DNA from: Mycobacterium angelicum
GTDB taxonomy: Bacteria > Actinomycetota > Actinomycetes > Mycobacteriales > Mycobacteriaceae
Direction: 5' to 3'
Length of the DNA stretch: 59,925 bases
NCBI RefSeq assembly: GCF_002086155.1
Contig: NZ_MVHE01000031.1
Location: 1-59,925 of the forward strand
The notes beneath the pieces are model-generated. The model did not search any database. It saw only the letters and a list, made by a program, of their open reading frames with translations, and was not told the DNA's origin. The translations under genes were made by a program, and so were the position numbers. Every line of letters starts with the position of its first letter. Position 1 is the stretch's first letter. Of this stretch, positions 34,415 to 46,700 are shown piece after piece.

Positions 34415-34592
34415 TCTCTAACCCGTTTAGCAGTCACCCATCGAACTGAGTTCAACAGATCGAAAACTTCTTTAGAAGCGCGGTTTCCCCCCACGCCCAA
34501 AGCCGTGCGTAACCAGTCTCATCGGTTATTAGCACGCACAACTTAATTGCTGATCGCGGTCAGAATTATTTCTCATGAAAGGCTGTCAAAAA

Positions 34593-37500
34593 ATGGCAAG
34601 TCATGAAGAACTCCACACCTACCTCAAGCAAGCCGTGCTGGAGCTGGAGAAAACCCGCCGGCGCTTGCGAGAGGTCGAGGAGAAGGCCAGCGAGCCGATC
34701 GCGATTGTGGGCATGGCGTGCCGCTACCCGGGTGGCGTGAGTTCTCCGGCGGATTTGTGGCGTGCGGTGTCGCAGGGGTGCGACCTGGTATCGGGTCCGC
34801 CGGCCGACCGCGGCTGGGACCTGGAAAACACCGACGGCGCCGACTCTGACATCGCCGGATACATCGACGAGGTAACCGCTTTCGACGCGGACTTCTTCGG
34901 CATCAGCACGCGCGAGGCGGCGGTGATTGACCCGCAGCAGCGGCTGGCGCTCGAGGCTTCCTGGGAGGCATTCGAACGCGCGGGCATCGACCCGGCGGCC
35001 GCACCGGCCGACGAAACCGGTGTCTTCCTGGGCATGGCGTCATTCGTGGGCGCCTACAGCGAGGCCAACGACGAGCCGGACAGCTCCCTGCCCTTCGCTT
35101 TCAGCGGTAAGACCTCGAGCATGGCGGCGGGGCGGGTCTCCTACTTCTTAGGCTTCAATGGTCCGGCCATCACGATGGACACCGCATGCTCGTCGTCCTT
35201 GACGGCGATTCACCAAGCGGTGCAATCGTTGCGGTCCGGTGAGTGCCCGCTGGCCCTGGCCGGTGGCGTCACTGTGATGACACCCCAGCGCCTTTCGGGG
35301 CTGCGCGGCGGCGTGGGTTCGGCCGCCGACGGGCGGTGCAAGTCGTTTGCCGCGTCGGCGGATGGTTCGGGTTGGGGCGAAGGCGTGGGCATGCTGCTGC
35401 TGGAGCGGCTGTCGGACGCACAGCAGAACCAGCACCCGGTGCTGGCGGTGATTCGGGGTTCGGCGGTCAATCACGACGGCTCCTCGAACAGGGCCGGTGC
35501 CCCGAACCGGTTGGCGCAGCAGCGGGTGATCCGCCGCGCGCTGGCCAACGCCGGTTTGGACGCCAGCCAGGTGGATGTGGTCGAGGCGCACAGCACGGGA
35601 ACGCCGTTGGGCGATTTGACCGAGGTCGAAGCGCTGATCGAGACCTACGGCCGGGACCGGCCGGAGGGCCGGCCGCTGTGGCTGGGTTCGCTGAAAACCA
35701 ACATCAACCACACGCTGGCCGCAGCCGGGGTGGGTGGCGTCATCAAGATGGTGCAGTCGATGCGCCACGGCGTCATACCGCAGACCTTGCACTCCGGCGA
35801 GCCGACCCCGTTCGTGGATTGGTCCTCGGGTGGCGTTGCGCTGGTCACCGAGGCGCAGCCGTGGCCACAGCGCGATGACGCACGCCGGGCCGGGGTGTCG
35901 GCCTTCGGCATCAGCGGCGTCAACGCGCACGTGATCGTGGAAGAGGCTCCGCGCCAGGTTGCCACGGTGGGCCAGACGCCCGAAGTCTCTCGCGACGAAC
36001 TGCCCGTCTTCTCCTGGATACTCAGCGCGAAATCCGAAGCGGCACTGCCGAAGCAGGCCGCCCGGCTGGTCGCGCACCTCGGCGAGAACCCCGGCTTCGA
36101 CGCGGCCGACATCGGCCTTTCGCTGGCTACCACCCGCACTCAGTTCACGCACCGGGCCGTCATCGTCGGTCGTGACAACGAGGAACTGCTCGAGGGGCTG
36201 CGGTCGTTGGCCACTGGCGGCACGTCGGCCGAGGTGGTGCACGGCGTTGCGGAGAGCTCGACCAAGACCGCGGCGATGTTCCCCGGCGAGGGGGCCCAGT
36301 CGGTGGGCATGGGTCAACAGCTCTACGCGAGTTTTCCGCAGTACGCCAAGGTTTTCGACGAGGTGTGCTCCATCTTCGACGAACTGCTGGGCACCTCATT
36401 GCAGGACGTCGTCTTCGCCGAAGCCGGCTCGGAGGCCGCCGAACTGCTGAACCAGCCCGCCTACGCCCAGCCCGCGCTGTTCGCTTTCGAGGTTGCGCTG
36501 TTCCGCCTCGCCGAATCGTGGGGCCTTCGGCCCGACTTCGTCATGGGTCATTCCCTCGGCGAGGTGACCGCGGCGTACGTGGCGGGAGTGTGGTCGCTGG
36601 CTGATGCATGCGAACTCGTGGCCGAGCGCGGCCGCCTGCTGCAATCGGTACCCGTCGACGAGGAAATGCTGGCCGTCGAGGCGGGCGAAGGCGATGTGCG
36701 CCCGTTCCTGCGGGAATTCCCCGGCTGCTCGGTGGCCGCGATCAATTCGCCTACCTCACTGACCATTTCGGGTGACCACGCCTCGTTGACCAGGCTCGCC
36801 GAGAAGCTCGAGGTCAACGGGATGCAGACCAGGCGGATGGGCCTCAGCCACCCGTTGCATGCGGCGAACCTGGAACCGTTGATTCCGGAATTCGCCGCGG
36901 TCTGCCGCCGGCTGAACTACCAAACCCCGAACATCGGGGTGGTATCGGCGGTGACCGGCGGTCTCGTGGCAGCCGATCAGTTGATTACGCCGCAATATTG
37001 GATCGACCAGTTGCAGCAGCCCGCCGGCTTTGCCGAAGCGGTGCAGTGGGCCCAATCCCAGGGCGGTGTGGGCAATTTCGTGGAGGTCGGCCCGGGTGCT
37101 GACCTCACCGCACGCATCGACGCCGAAGCGAGCAACGTCACCCCGCTGCTGTGGCAGACGCTGGAGGAGACCTCCTCGTTTGTCAGCGGACTGGCGACGA
37201 TGTTCGTCCACGGCACGCCGATCGACTGGTCAGCCGGATACGCCGACGCGGGCGCGCGGCGAATCGAATTGCCTACCTACGCATTCCAGCGTCGGGCGTT
37301 AGTGCCTGCCGCTCCGGCGAGCGCCGCCGCCCCGGCGAGCGTCGTTGCCACGCCCAACATCACCATCGCGACCACCCCGAAGGTGCATCGCAGCGAATCT
37401 CCTGAGCCGCTGCGTACCGCCACCGAGCGGACGCTGGCGGCGGCGATCGAGCAGATCCTCGGTATCACCGATGTCGGGCGCGACGAACGGTTCGTGGCTC

Positions 37501-37778
37501 TGGGTGGGGACAGCGTTTCGGCGATGCAGCTCGCCCACCGCATGCACGCGGCGAACCTGCCACTGAATCCGCAACTGATCTTCGAGCATCCCACGCTGGG
37601 TGAGCTCGCGGCGGCTCTGGACGAACTGGCCGCCGAGAGCAGAAATGAGGCTGAGCAGGCCGGCAGCGTCGCCGGGGACGGCCGGTTTCAAGCGATGAGC
37701 ATGTCGGGCCTGTCGGCGGCCGACCTGCTCGCACTGCCGGATGTCCTCGCCAGAATCGACAAGGCCGCCGTCGCATGA
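34593..37778 (+). CDS. Type I PKS module: docking helix - KS - AT - carrier
   Basis: A 1061-residue polyketide synthase subunit. Residues 1-30 (EELHTYLKQAVLELEKTRRR) are an amphipathic coiled-coil docking segment like those that accept a chain from another PKS. The KS (about 35-460) has C199 in DTACSSSL, with EAHSTGT and NINHT in place of the usual EAHGTGT and NIGHT. The AT (about 560-870) has S654 in GHSLGE and the unusual specificity box SHPLHAAN. There is no KR, DH or ER. The carrier has S974 in LGGDS, which is PCP-like. The C-terminus overlaps the NRPS start by ATGA, so the beta-keto chain is presumably passed to NRPS C1. ATG 34593 (AAAGG upstream) was preferred to ATG 34575. Confidence 0.9.
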   Translation: MASHEELHTYLKQAVLELEKTRRRLREVEEKASEPIAIVGMACRYPGGVSSPADLWRAVSQGCDLVSGPPADRGWDLENTDGADSDIAGYIDEVTAFDADFFGISTREAAVIDPQQRLALEASWEAFERAGIDPAAAPADETGVFLGMASFVGAYSEANDEPDSSLPFAFSGKTSSMAAGRVSYFLGFNGPAITMDTACSSSLTAIHQAVQSLRSGECPLALAGGVTVMTPQRLSGLRGGVGSAADGRCKSFAASADGSGWGEGVGMLLLERLSDAQQNQHPVLAVIRGSAVNHDGSSNRAGAPNRLAQQRVIRRALANAGLDASQVDVVEAHSTGTPLGDLTEVEALIETYGRDRPEGRPLWLGSLKTNINHTLAAAGVGGVIKMVQSMRHGVIPQTLHSGEPTPFVDWSSGGVALVTEAQPWPQRDDARRAGVSAFGISGVNAHVIVEEAPRQVATVGQTPEVSRDELPVFSWILSAKSEAALPKQAARLVAHLGENPGFDAADIGLSLATTRTQFTHRAVIVGRDNEELLEGLRSLATGGTSAEVVHGVAESSTKTAAMFPGEGAQSVGMGQQLYASFPQYAKVFDEVCSIFDELLGTSLQDVVFAEAGSEAAELLNQPAYAQPALFAFEVALFRLAESWGLRPDFVMGHSLGEVTAAYVAGVWSLADACELVAERGRLLQSVPVDEEMLAVEAGEGDVRPFLREFPGCSVAAINSPTSLTISGDHASLTRLAEKLEVNGMQTRRMGLSHPLHAANLEPLIPEFAAVCRRLNYQTPNIGVVSAVTGGLVAADQLITPQYWIDQLQQPAGFAEAVQWAQSQGGVGNFVEVGPGADLTARIDAEASNVTPLLWQTLEETSSFVSGLATMFVHGTPIDWSAGYADAGARRIELPTYAFQRRALVPAAPASAAAPASVVATPNITIATTPKVHRSESPEPLRTATERTLAAAIEQILGITDVGRDERFVALGGDSVSAMQLAHRMHAANLPLNPQLIFEHPTLGELAAALDELAAESRNEAEQAGSVAGDGRFQAMSMSGLSAADLLALPDVLARIDKAAVA

Positions 37779-40700
37779 CCGAAACCAGCAACGAGGTCGT
37801 CGGCATCCAGGATGTGATGGTCCTCAGCCCGCTCCAGCAGGGACTGTTCGCGTTGGCCCAGGCCAGCCAACGGCCATCCGAAGACCCGTACACGATCTCG
37901 ATCGGCATCGACGTCTCCGGGTCGCTGGACACCGAGTTGCTGCGCAATTGCGCACTGACGATGCTCAAGCGCCACCCCAACCTGCGGGCTCGTTTCGTCG
38001 GCCGCACGCTGGCGCACCCGGTGCAGGTGGTGCCGTCGGAGGTGGACCTGGCGTGGCAGCACGTCGTCGCCACCCCCGAAACGGCAGCAGCGTGCGAGGC
38101 GGCCGAGCAGGAGCGCGGCTTCGATCTCGAAAAGGGCCCGCCGGTGCGGTTCCTGCTGATCGAATTGCCCGACGCGCGTTGGCGATTCAACATCGTCGCA
38201 CACCACATCGTGATCGGCGGATGGTCGATCGCGGTATTCCTCGAAGAGCTACTAAGTCTGTACCAGAGCGGCGGTGCCGTTGACTCGCTGCCGCCACCAC
38301 CGCGGCCGTGGCGCGATTTCATCGGCTGGCTCGCCGGCTACGACGTCGCGAAAGGCGAACAGCAGTGGCGTGAGCACCTCGTCGGCCTGGATGGGCCGAC
38401 GTTGGTGTCAGCGGGTCCGGCGGACGACCATGCGCAGTCCGGCGGGAAACCGGATCGGGTAGTGGTCAGCCTGGACCAGCAGACCACCACTCGCCTGGTC
38501 GACGCCGCCCGCAGCCGCGGCGTCACCTTGAACACGTTGACACAGGTGGCGTGGGCGCTGCTGCTGTCGGTACTGACCGACCGGCGCGATGTGGTGTTCG
38601 GGGTCACCGTATCCACTCGTCCCGCCGAACTCGCCGGTGTCGAATCGATGGTCGGTCTATTCGTGAACACCGTCCCGCTCCGGGTGCGGCTCGACCCGAA
38701 AACGACTGTGGCCCAACAGTGTGCCTCCATCCAGCGCGACGCGGCACGGCTGCGCGGGCACGCCTATCTGACTCACTCGCAGATCCGGGCGCTGGCCGGG
38801 GTGGGGGAGTTGTTCGACAGCGTCATCGCGTTCGAGAACTTTCCGTCTGCCGGTCTGTTCGGCGGCAGGCAACTGTCCAACGGTACGGTGACCTTCCACT
38901 CGCCAAGTGCGTTGAGCCGCGCGCACTTTCCCGTCGGCATCATCGTCGAGCACATCGGTGACCGGTTGAAGCTGACGATAGAGGCGCCGGCCGACGCGGT
39001 CGGGTTCACCGCCGACACGCTGGGCAGCCGCCTGTTTTCCACCATGCAACGGTTGGTGGAAATGTGGGACCGCCCGCTGCGCGAGGTGAGCGTCCTCTTC
39101 GACGGCCAACCCGGTTCCGTCGCTGCCGAGCAGGCCTATCTGGACAGGATCGGCAATCGCGCGGCGCTGTCGCAGCCCGGATCGGCCGTGTCCATTCCGG
39201 CGTTGTTCGCCGCCCAGGTGCAGCGCACTCCGGAGGCGCCGGCGCTGACCCATGCCGGCCAGACGTGGACCTACCGCGAACTCGACGAGGCGACAAACCG
39301 ATTGGCGCACAATCTGGTTGGTGCCGGCGTGGGCCCCGGCGACGTGGTCGCACTGCTGTTGGAGCGCTCAGCGCAGGCGATCATGGCGATCGTGGCGGTG
39401 CTCAAGAGCGGTGCGGCATACCTGCCGCTCGACCCCAACCATCCCGATGCCCGCATCGACTTCATGCTCGGCGACGCCGCGCCGGCGGCCGCGATCAGCA
39501 ATGCGCCACTGGCCGGCCGGCTGGCCGGCCACCAGATGACAGTCATCGATATCGACGATCCCGCCGTCGGAAACTGCTATCCCGCGCACGCATTGCCGCA
39601 GCCCCGCCCGGAGAACATCGCCTACATTCTGTACACCTCGGGCACCACCGGCACTCCCAAGGGCGTGGCGATCTGCCACCACAACATCACCCAGCTGTTC
39701 ACCTCGGAGACCTCGTTCGCGCCCAGTGCCGGCCAGACGGTAACCCAGTGCAGCTCTTACGGTTTCGACCTGTCGCTGTTCGAGATCATGGGCGCGTTGT
39801 TGCACGGCGGACGTCTGGTCGTGGTGCCCGACGCGATAACCCGCTCGCCGGCGGAGTTTCACGACCTGCTGGTAACCGAGCAGGTCGGCGTGCTCACCCA
39901 GACGCCGTCCGCGGTGTCGGCGCTGTCGACCGAGGGCCTGGACTCGACCACGCTGGTGCTCGGCGGCGAAGCGTGCACCGGCGAAGTGGTCGACCGGTGG
40001 GCGCCCGGGCGGGTGTTGGTCAACCAGTACGGCCCGACCGAGACCACGATGTATGTCGCGATGAGTACGCCGTTGGTGGCCGGGTCGGGAATCGCGCCGA
40101 TCGGTTCCCCGGTGCCGCGAGCGGCGTTGTTCGTCCTGGACGCATGGTTGCGTCCGGTTCCGGCCGGTGTGGTCGGGGAGTTGTACGTCGCGGGTGCCGG
40201 CGTGGGGTATGGGTATTGGCGGCGGGCCGGACTGACCGGAACTCGTTTCGTCGCATGCCCATTCGGTACGCGCGGGACCCGGATGTACCGCACCGGGGAC
40301 TTGGTGCGCTGGGGCGCCGATGGCCAGCTGGTCTACCTGGGGCGTGCCGACGAGCAGGTGAAGATCCGCGGGCACCGCATCGAATTGGGTGAGGTGCAAG
40401 CCGCGCTGGCCGGATTGGACGGCGTGGAGCAGGCCGCGGTGATCGCCCGGCAGGACCGCCCCGGCGACAAGCGCCTGGTGGGATATGTCACCGGAACCGT
40501 TGACGTGATCGGGATCCGGGCCGCACTGGCCGACCGGCTGCCGCAGTACATGGTGCCCGCGGCCGTCGTGGCGTTGGACGAACTGCCGTTGACCCTCAAT
40601 GGGAAGCTCGATGTCCGGGCCCTGCCCGCTCCGCAATTCGGCGAGTCCGACCGGTACCGGGCGCCGGCCAATGCCGTCGAGGAAATCCTGGCCGGCATCT

Positions 40701-43700
40701 ACGCCCAGGTGCTGGGACTGGAACGGGTCGGCATCGACGACTCGTTCTTCGATCTGGGCGGGGATTCGCTGTCGGCCATGCGGGTGGTCTCGGCGGTCAA
40801 CAAATCGCTGGATGCCGACCTTGCGGTCCGGGTGTTGTTCGAGTCGCCGACGGTGGCCCGATTGGCGGCCCGGGTGGGCGGAATGTCGGGCGGGCGCACG
40901 CCGTTGGTGGGGCGGCCGCGGCCCGCGGTGATTCCGTTGTCCTTCACGCAGAGCAGGTTGTGGTTCCTGCACCAGCTCGAAGGGCCCTCACCGATCTACA
41001 ACATGTCCTGGGTGCTGCGTTTCCGTGGCGAACTCGACAGTGCGGCGCTGGGCCAGGCGCTGGCCGACGTGGTGGCCCGCCACGAATCCCTGCGCACGAT
41101 CTTCGTGGCCTCCGACGGGGTTGCCCAGCAGGTCGTGTTGCCGGCCGAGCGGGCCGACTTCGGCTGGCAGATCGTCGACGCGACGGCCTGGTCGTCCGGC
41201 CGGCTGCAGGAGGCCATCGAGGAGCATGCCCGCTACGGCTTCGACCTGGCCACCGAGATTCCCTTGCAGGCAAAGCTTTTCCGGGTGGCCGAGCAGGAGC
41301 ACGAACTGGCGCTGGTGGCCCACCACATCGCCGCCGACGGGTGGTCGCTGGCTCCGCTGACGGCGCACCTCGGAGAGGCCTATGCCAGCCGGCGCGCCAA
41401 TCAGGCGCCGGATTGGGCCGAGTTGGCCGTGCAGTACATCGACTACACCCTGTGGCAGCGCGAGAACCTGGGCGAGATCACCGACAGCGAGAGCGGTGCC
41501 GCGGCCCAATTGGCCTACTGGGTACAGACTTTGGGCGGAATGTCCGAGCGGCTGGAGTTGCCCACCGATCGGCCCTATCCGCGGGTTGCCGACCATCGCG
41601 GCGATGCGGTGGTGGTGCAGTGGCCGGCGCAGCTGCAGCAGCAGGTGGCCCGGGTGGCGCGTCAACACAACGCGACCAGCTTCATGGTGTTCCAGACGGC
41701 TCTGACGGCACTGCTGTCGAAGTTGTGCGCTGCCAACGATGTTGCGGTGGGATTCGCCGCGGCCGGCCGTGATGACCCCGCGCTGGACGAGCTGGTGGGC
41801 TTCTTCGTCAACACGTTGGTATTGCGCGTCGAGGTGGCCGGTGACCCGACCTTCGCCGAATTGCTGGCTCAGGTGCGCGCCCAAAGCCTGGCCGCCTTCG
41901 AGCATCAGGACGTCCCGTTCGAGGTTCTGGTGGACCGGCTCAACCCGACTCGTTCGCTGACCCACCACCCCCTGATCCAGGTGATGTCCACCTGGCAGAA
42001 CTTCGCTCGCACCGGCGATCCGGCCGGCCGCTCGACATTGGACGGCCTCGAGGTGACCCCGGTCCCGGTGCACACCCACAGTGCGCGCATGGACCTGGTC
42101 TTCTCCCTCGGCGAACAATTCACCGAAGGTGGCGAAACCGCGGGGATCGGCGGTGCGGTGGAATTTCGCACCGACGTGTTCGACGCGGCCAGCATCCAAA
42201 CACTGATCAACCGGCTGCAGCGGGCGCTGGGGCAGCTGGCCGCCGACCCGCAGCAGCGGTTGTCCTCGATCGATCTGCTCGACGAGGCCGAACACGCCCG
42301 CCTCGACGAGATCGGCAACCGCGCGGTGCTCAGCGCGCCATTCGCGGGGGCGTCGATCCCGGAGCGGATCGCCGCGCACGTGGCGCGCACTCCACAGCAG
42401 GTCGCGGTGCGCTTCGACGGTGACCAGTGGACCTATCGCGAGCTGGACGATGCGGCCAACCGGCTGGCGCATCTGTTGATCGGCAGCGGTGTGCGCCCCG
42501 GGGATGTCGTGGCAATGCTGCTGCCGCGCAGTGCAAACGCCATCACCGCGATTCTGGCGGTGCTCAAAACCGGCGCGGCCTATCTGCCCATCGACACCGC
42601 GCTGCCGCAGGCGCGGGTGGACTTCATGATCGGTGACGCCGCACCGGTAGCCGCGATCACCAGCGCCGAGCTGGCCGGCCGCTTCGACGGCCATCGACTA
42701 CGCGTCATCGACATCGACGATCCGGCCGTTGCCACCAGCTATCCCGCTCACGCGCTGCCCCATCCGGGCCCCGACAACGTCGCGCACATCATCTACACCT
42801 CGGGAACCACCGGTGTCCCGAAAGGCGTTGCGGTCACTCACCGCAACATCGTCCAACTGTTCGGCGCGCTGGACGGCCGGCTGGTCCCGGCGCCGGAACA
42901 TGTCTGGAGCCAATGCCATTCGTATGCCTTCGACTACTCGTCCTGGGAGATCTGGGGTGCCCTGTTGCACGGCGGGCGCCTCGTGGTGATTCCCGAGGCC
43001 GTCACCCGCTCGTCGGACGACCTGCATGCGCTGCTGGTCGCCGAAGGGGTCAATGTGCTCAGCCAAACACCCTCTGCGGTAAGGGGATTGGCGACGCAGG
43101 GGCTGGAAGCGGCGGCATTGGTGATCGCCGCCGAGCCGTGCCCCGCCGAGGTGGTCGATCGCTGGGCCCCCGGCCGGCTGATGGTCAACGCCTACGGCCC
43201 GACCGAGACCACGATCTACGCCACGATGAGCGCGCCGCTGGCCGCCGGATCGGGGACGCCGCCGATCGGGTCGCCGGTGCTGGGGGCGGCACTGTTCGTG
43301 CTGGACCCGTCGTTGCGTCCGGTACCGGCCGGTGTGGTCGGAGAGCTTTATGTCGCCGGTCGCGGGGTGGGATGTGGTTACTGGCGCCGGCCGGGACTGA
43401 CGGCATCGCGGTTTGTGGCGTGCCCGTTCGGCGGCGTTGGCGAGCGCATGTACCGGACCGGCGATTTGGTGCGGTGGGGGGCCGACGGGCAGCTGGTGTA
43501 CGCCGGGCGCGCCGACGAGCAGGTCAAGGTCCGCGGCTACCGGATTGAGCTGGGTGAGGTGCAGGCAGCCCTGGCGGCCGTGACCGGGGTGCAGCAGGCC
43601 GTGGTCATCGCTCGCGAGGACCGGCCCGGGGACAAGCGTTTGGTGGGTTACGTCGTTGGCGACGTGGACATGTCGGGCATTCGCGCGGTGCTGGCCGAGC

Positions 43701-46700
43701 GGCTGCCGGCGTATATGGTGCCCGCGGCGGTGGTCGCAATCGACGCGTTGCCGCTGACGATCAACGGCAAGCTGGACGTTCGCGCGTTGCCGGCTCCCGA
43801 GTTCGGCGATGCGGATCGCTATCGGGCTCCGGCTGGTCTGGTTGAGGAGGCCGTAGCGGGCACCTTCGGGCAGGTGCTGGGGCTGGACCGGGTGGGCGTC
43901 GACGATTCGTTCTTTGATCTGGGTGGGGATTCGCTGTCGGCGATGCGGTTGATCGCGGCGGTGAACAAGTCGCTGGATGCTGATTTGTCGGTGCGGGTGT
44001 TGTTCGAGTCGCCGACGGTAGCGGCGTTGGCACGGTGTGTGGACCGCGGTTCGGGTAGCCGGGTGCCGTTGGTGGCCGGGCCCCGGCCGGCGGTGATCCC
44101 ACTGTCGTTCGCGCAGAGCCGACTGTGGTTCCTGGACCAGCTGGAAGGCCCGTCGCCGATCTACAACCTGGCATGGGTGGCGCGGTTGCGCGGTCAGCTC
44201 GACGAGGATGCGCTGGGCGCCGCCGTCGCCGATGTGGTGGGCCGGCACGAGACCCTGCGCACCGTGTTCGTGGCTACCGACGGGGTTGCCTCGCAGCTGG
44301 TGCTGCCGGCGCAGCGGGTCGACTTCGGGTGGGACGTCATCGATGCGACCGGCTGGCCGGCCGACCAACTGCGGGCGGCGGTCGAGGCCGCGGTGCGTTA
44401 CGAGTTCGATCTGGCCACCCAGATTCCTTTGCAGGCAAGGCTTTTCCGGGTGGCCGGCGACGAGCATGTGTTGGCGTTGACCGTGCATCACATCGCCGCG
44501 GACGGGTGGTCGCTGGCGCCGCTGATGAATGACCTGGGCGCGGCCTATGCCGACCGGTGTGCGGGCCGGGCGCCGGACTGGGCGCCGCTGGCGGTGCAGT
44601 ATGTGGATTACACGCTGTGGCAGCGGGCGACGCTGGGGGAGTTGTCGGACAGCGACAGTGGCGCCGCGGCTCAATTGGACTACTGGGTCAAGGCTTTGGC
44701 GGGGATGCCAGAGCGGCTGGAGTTGCCGACGGACCGGCCCTACCCGCGGGTGGCCGATCACCGCGGTGGCAGTGTCGAGGTGGACTGGCCGGCGCAGTTG
44801 CAGGCGCAGGTGGCCCGGATTGCCCGCGAGCACGACGCGACCAGTTTCATGGTGGTACAGGCCGCGCTGACGGCGCTGTTGTCCAAGCTGTGCGCCACCA
44901 GTGACGTGGCGGTGGGCTTTGCCGCCGCGGGCCGTGGCGATCCGGCGCTGGACGCCCTGGTCGGCTTCTTCGTCAACACGCTGGTGCTGCGCGTCGACGT
45001 CGACGGCGATGCGAGTTTCGCCGAGTTGCTGGCTCAGGTTCGCAAGCGCAGTTTGGCGGCGTTCGAGCACCAGGATGTGCCGTTCGAGGTGTTGGTGGAC
45101 AAGCTCAATCCGGTGCGCTCGCTGACTCATCATCCGCTGATCCAGGTGATGCTGGCCTGGCAGAACTTCGCTCGGCAGCAGGACGACCTGGCGCGTTCGG
45201 CGCTCGGTGACCTAGAGGTGATTCCCGAACCCGTGCACACCGACAGTGCGCGAATGGATTTGGTGGTCTCCTTGGCCGAGCGGTTCACCGAAACCGGCGA
45301 GCCGGCCGGCATCGGCGGTGGCGTGGAGTTTCGTACCGACGTCTTCGATGCGGCCAGTATCGAGAAGCTGATCCAGCGCCTCGAGCGGATGCTGGTGGTG
45401 TTGACCGCCGACCCGCAGCAACGGCTGTCGGCGGTGGATCTGGTCGACGACGCCGAGCGGGCGCAGCTGGACGAGATGGGCCACCGCGCGGCACTGAGCG
45501 CGCCCGGCGCGTCCAAGTCGATACCGGAACTGTTCGACGCCCAGGTGCAGCGCACCCCGGACGCGCCGGCACTGGTCTACGCCGACCAGTCGTGGACCTA
45601 CCGCGAACTCGACGAGGCCGCAAACCGATTGGCTCATGTGTTGGTCAGCCACGGCGCACGGCCGGGCACGGTGGTGGCCCTACTGCTGGACCGCTCGGCG
45701 CAGGCCATCATCGCGGTCACCGCCGTCCTCAAGACCGGGGCTGCCTACCTGCCCATCGACCCCAATCACCCCGACAGCCGAATCGACTTCATGGTCGGTG
45801 ACGCCGCACCGGTAGTGGCGGTGAGCACCAGCAAGCTGGCCGGCCGCTTGGATGGGCACGCCCTGACCGTCGTCGATATCGATGACGCGCTCAGCGCCGC
45901 CACACCCGGCGGCGGGCTGCCGTTCCCGGCCGCCGACAACATCGCCTACCTCATCTACACCTCGGGAACCACCGGCGTCCCCAAGGGCGTAGCCATCACC
46001 CACCGAAACCTCACCGAATTAGTCGGTGTGCCAACCGCTTTCACTCCCACCGCCGGGCAGACGGTAACCCAGTGGCATTCGTACGGGTTCGACGTCTCGG
46101 TGTGGGAAGTGTGGGGCGCACTGCTGAACGGTGCGCGGCTGGTGGTGGTGCCCGACGCGGTCTCCCGCTCGCCGGAGGACCTGCATGCCCTGCTGGTCGC
46201 CGAAAACGTCGACGTGCTCTGCCACACGCCCTCGGCCGCGGGCAGTCTGGCGCCCGAGGGACTGGAGTCCACGACCCTGCTGGTCGCCGGTGAGGCCTGC
46301 CCGACTGAGCTGGCCGACCGCTACGCGCCCGGGCGGGTGTTGATCAATGCCTACGGCCCAACGGAAACCACGATCTACGTGACGATGAGCAAGCCGCTGG
46401 TGGCAGGCTCGGGGGCCACACCGATCGGCGCGCCGGTGCCGGGGGCAGGTTTGTTCGTGCTGGACCCGTGGTTGCGTCCGGTGCCGCCCGGTGTGGTCGG
46501 CGAACTGTACGTCGCCGGCGCCGGGGTGGGCTGCGGCTATTGGCGACGCTCGGCCCTGACCGCAGCACGTTTCGTCGCTTGCCAATTCGGCACGCCGGGA
46601 GCCCGGATGTACCGCACCGGGGACCTGGTGCGCTGGGGTGCCGACGGTCAACTGGTCTATCTGGGACGCACCGACGAGCAGGTGAAGATCCGTGGGTACC

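Larger units (their letters stand above)
33923..34592. promoter_or_regulatory. Divergent control region of mbtH-like gene and PKS-NRPS operon
   Basis: A 670-base stretch without an ordinary gene. The right third (about 34310-34590) is clearly more A/T-rich than the window. It contains a 6-bp-arm palindrome (34293-34311), a TGTGCACA site (34106-34113), and a 17-codon reading frame with a strong Shine-Dalgarno (34361-34414). No confident sigma-factor boxes were identified by eye. Confidence 0.55.
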
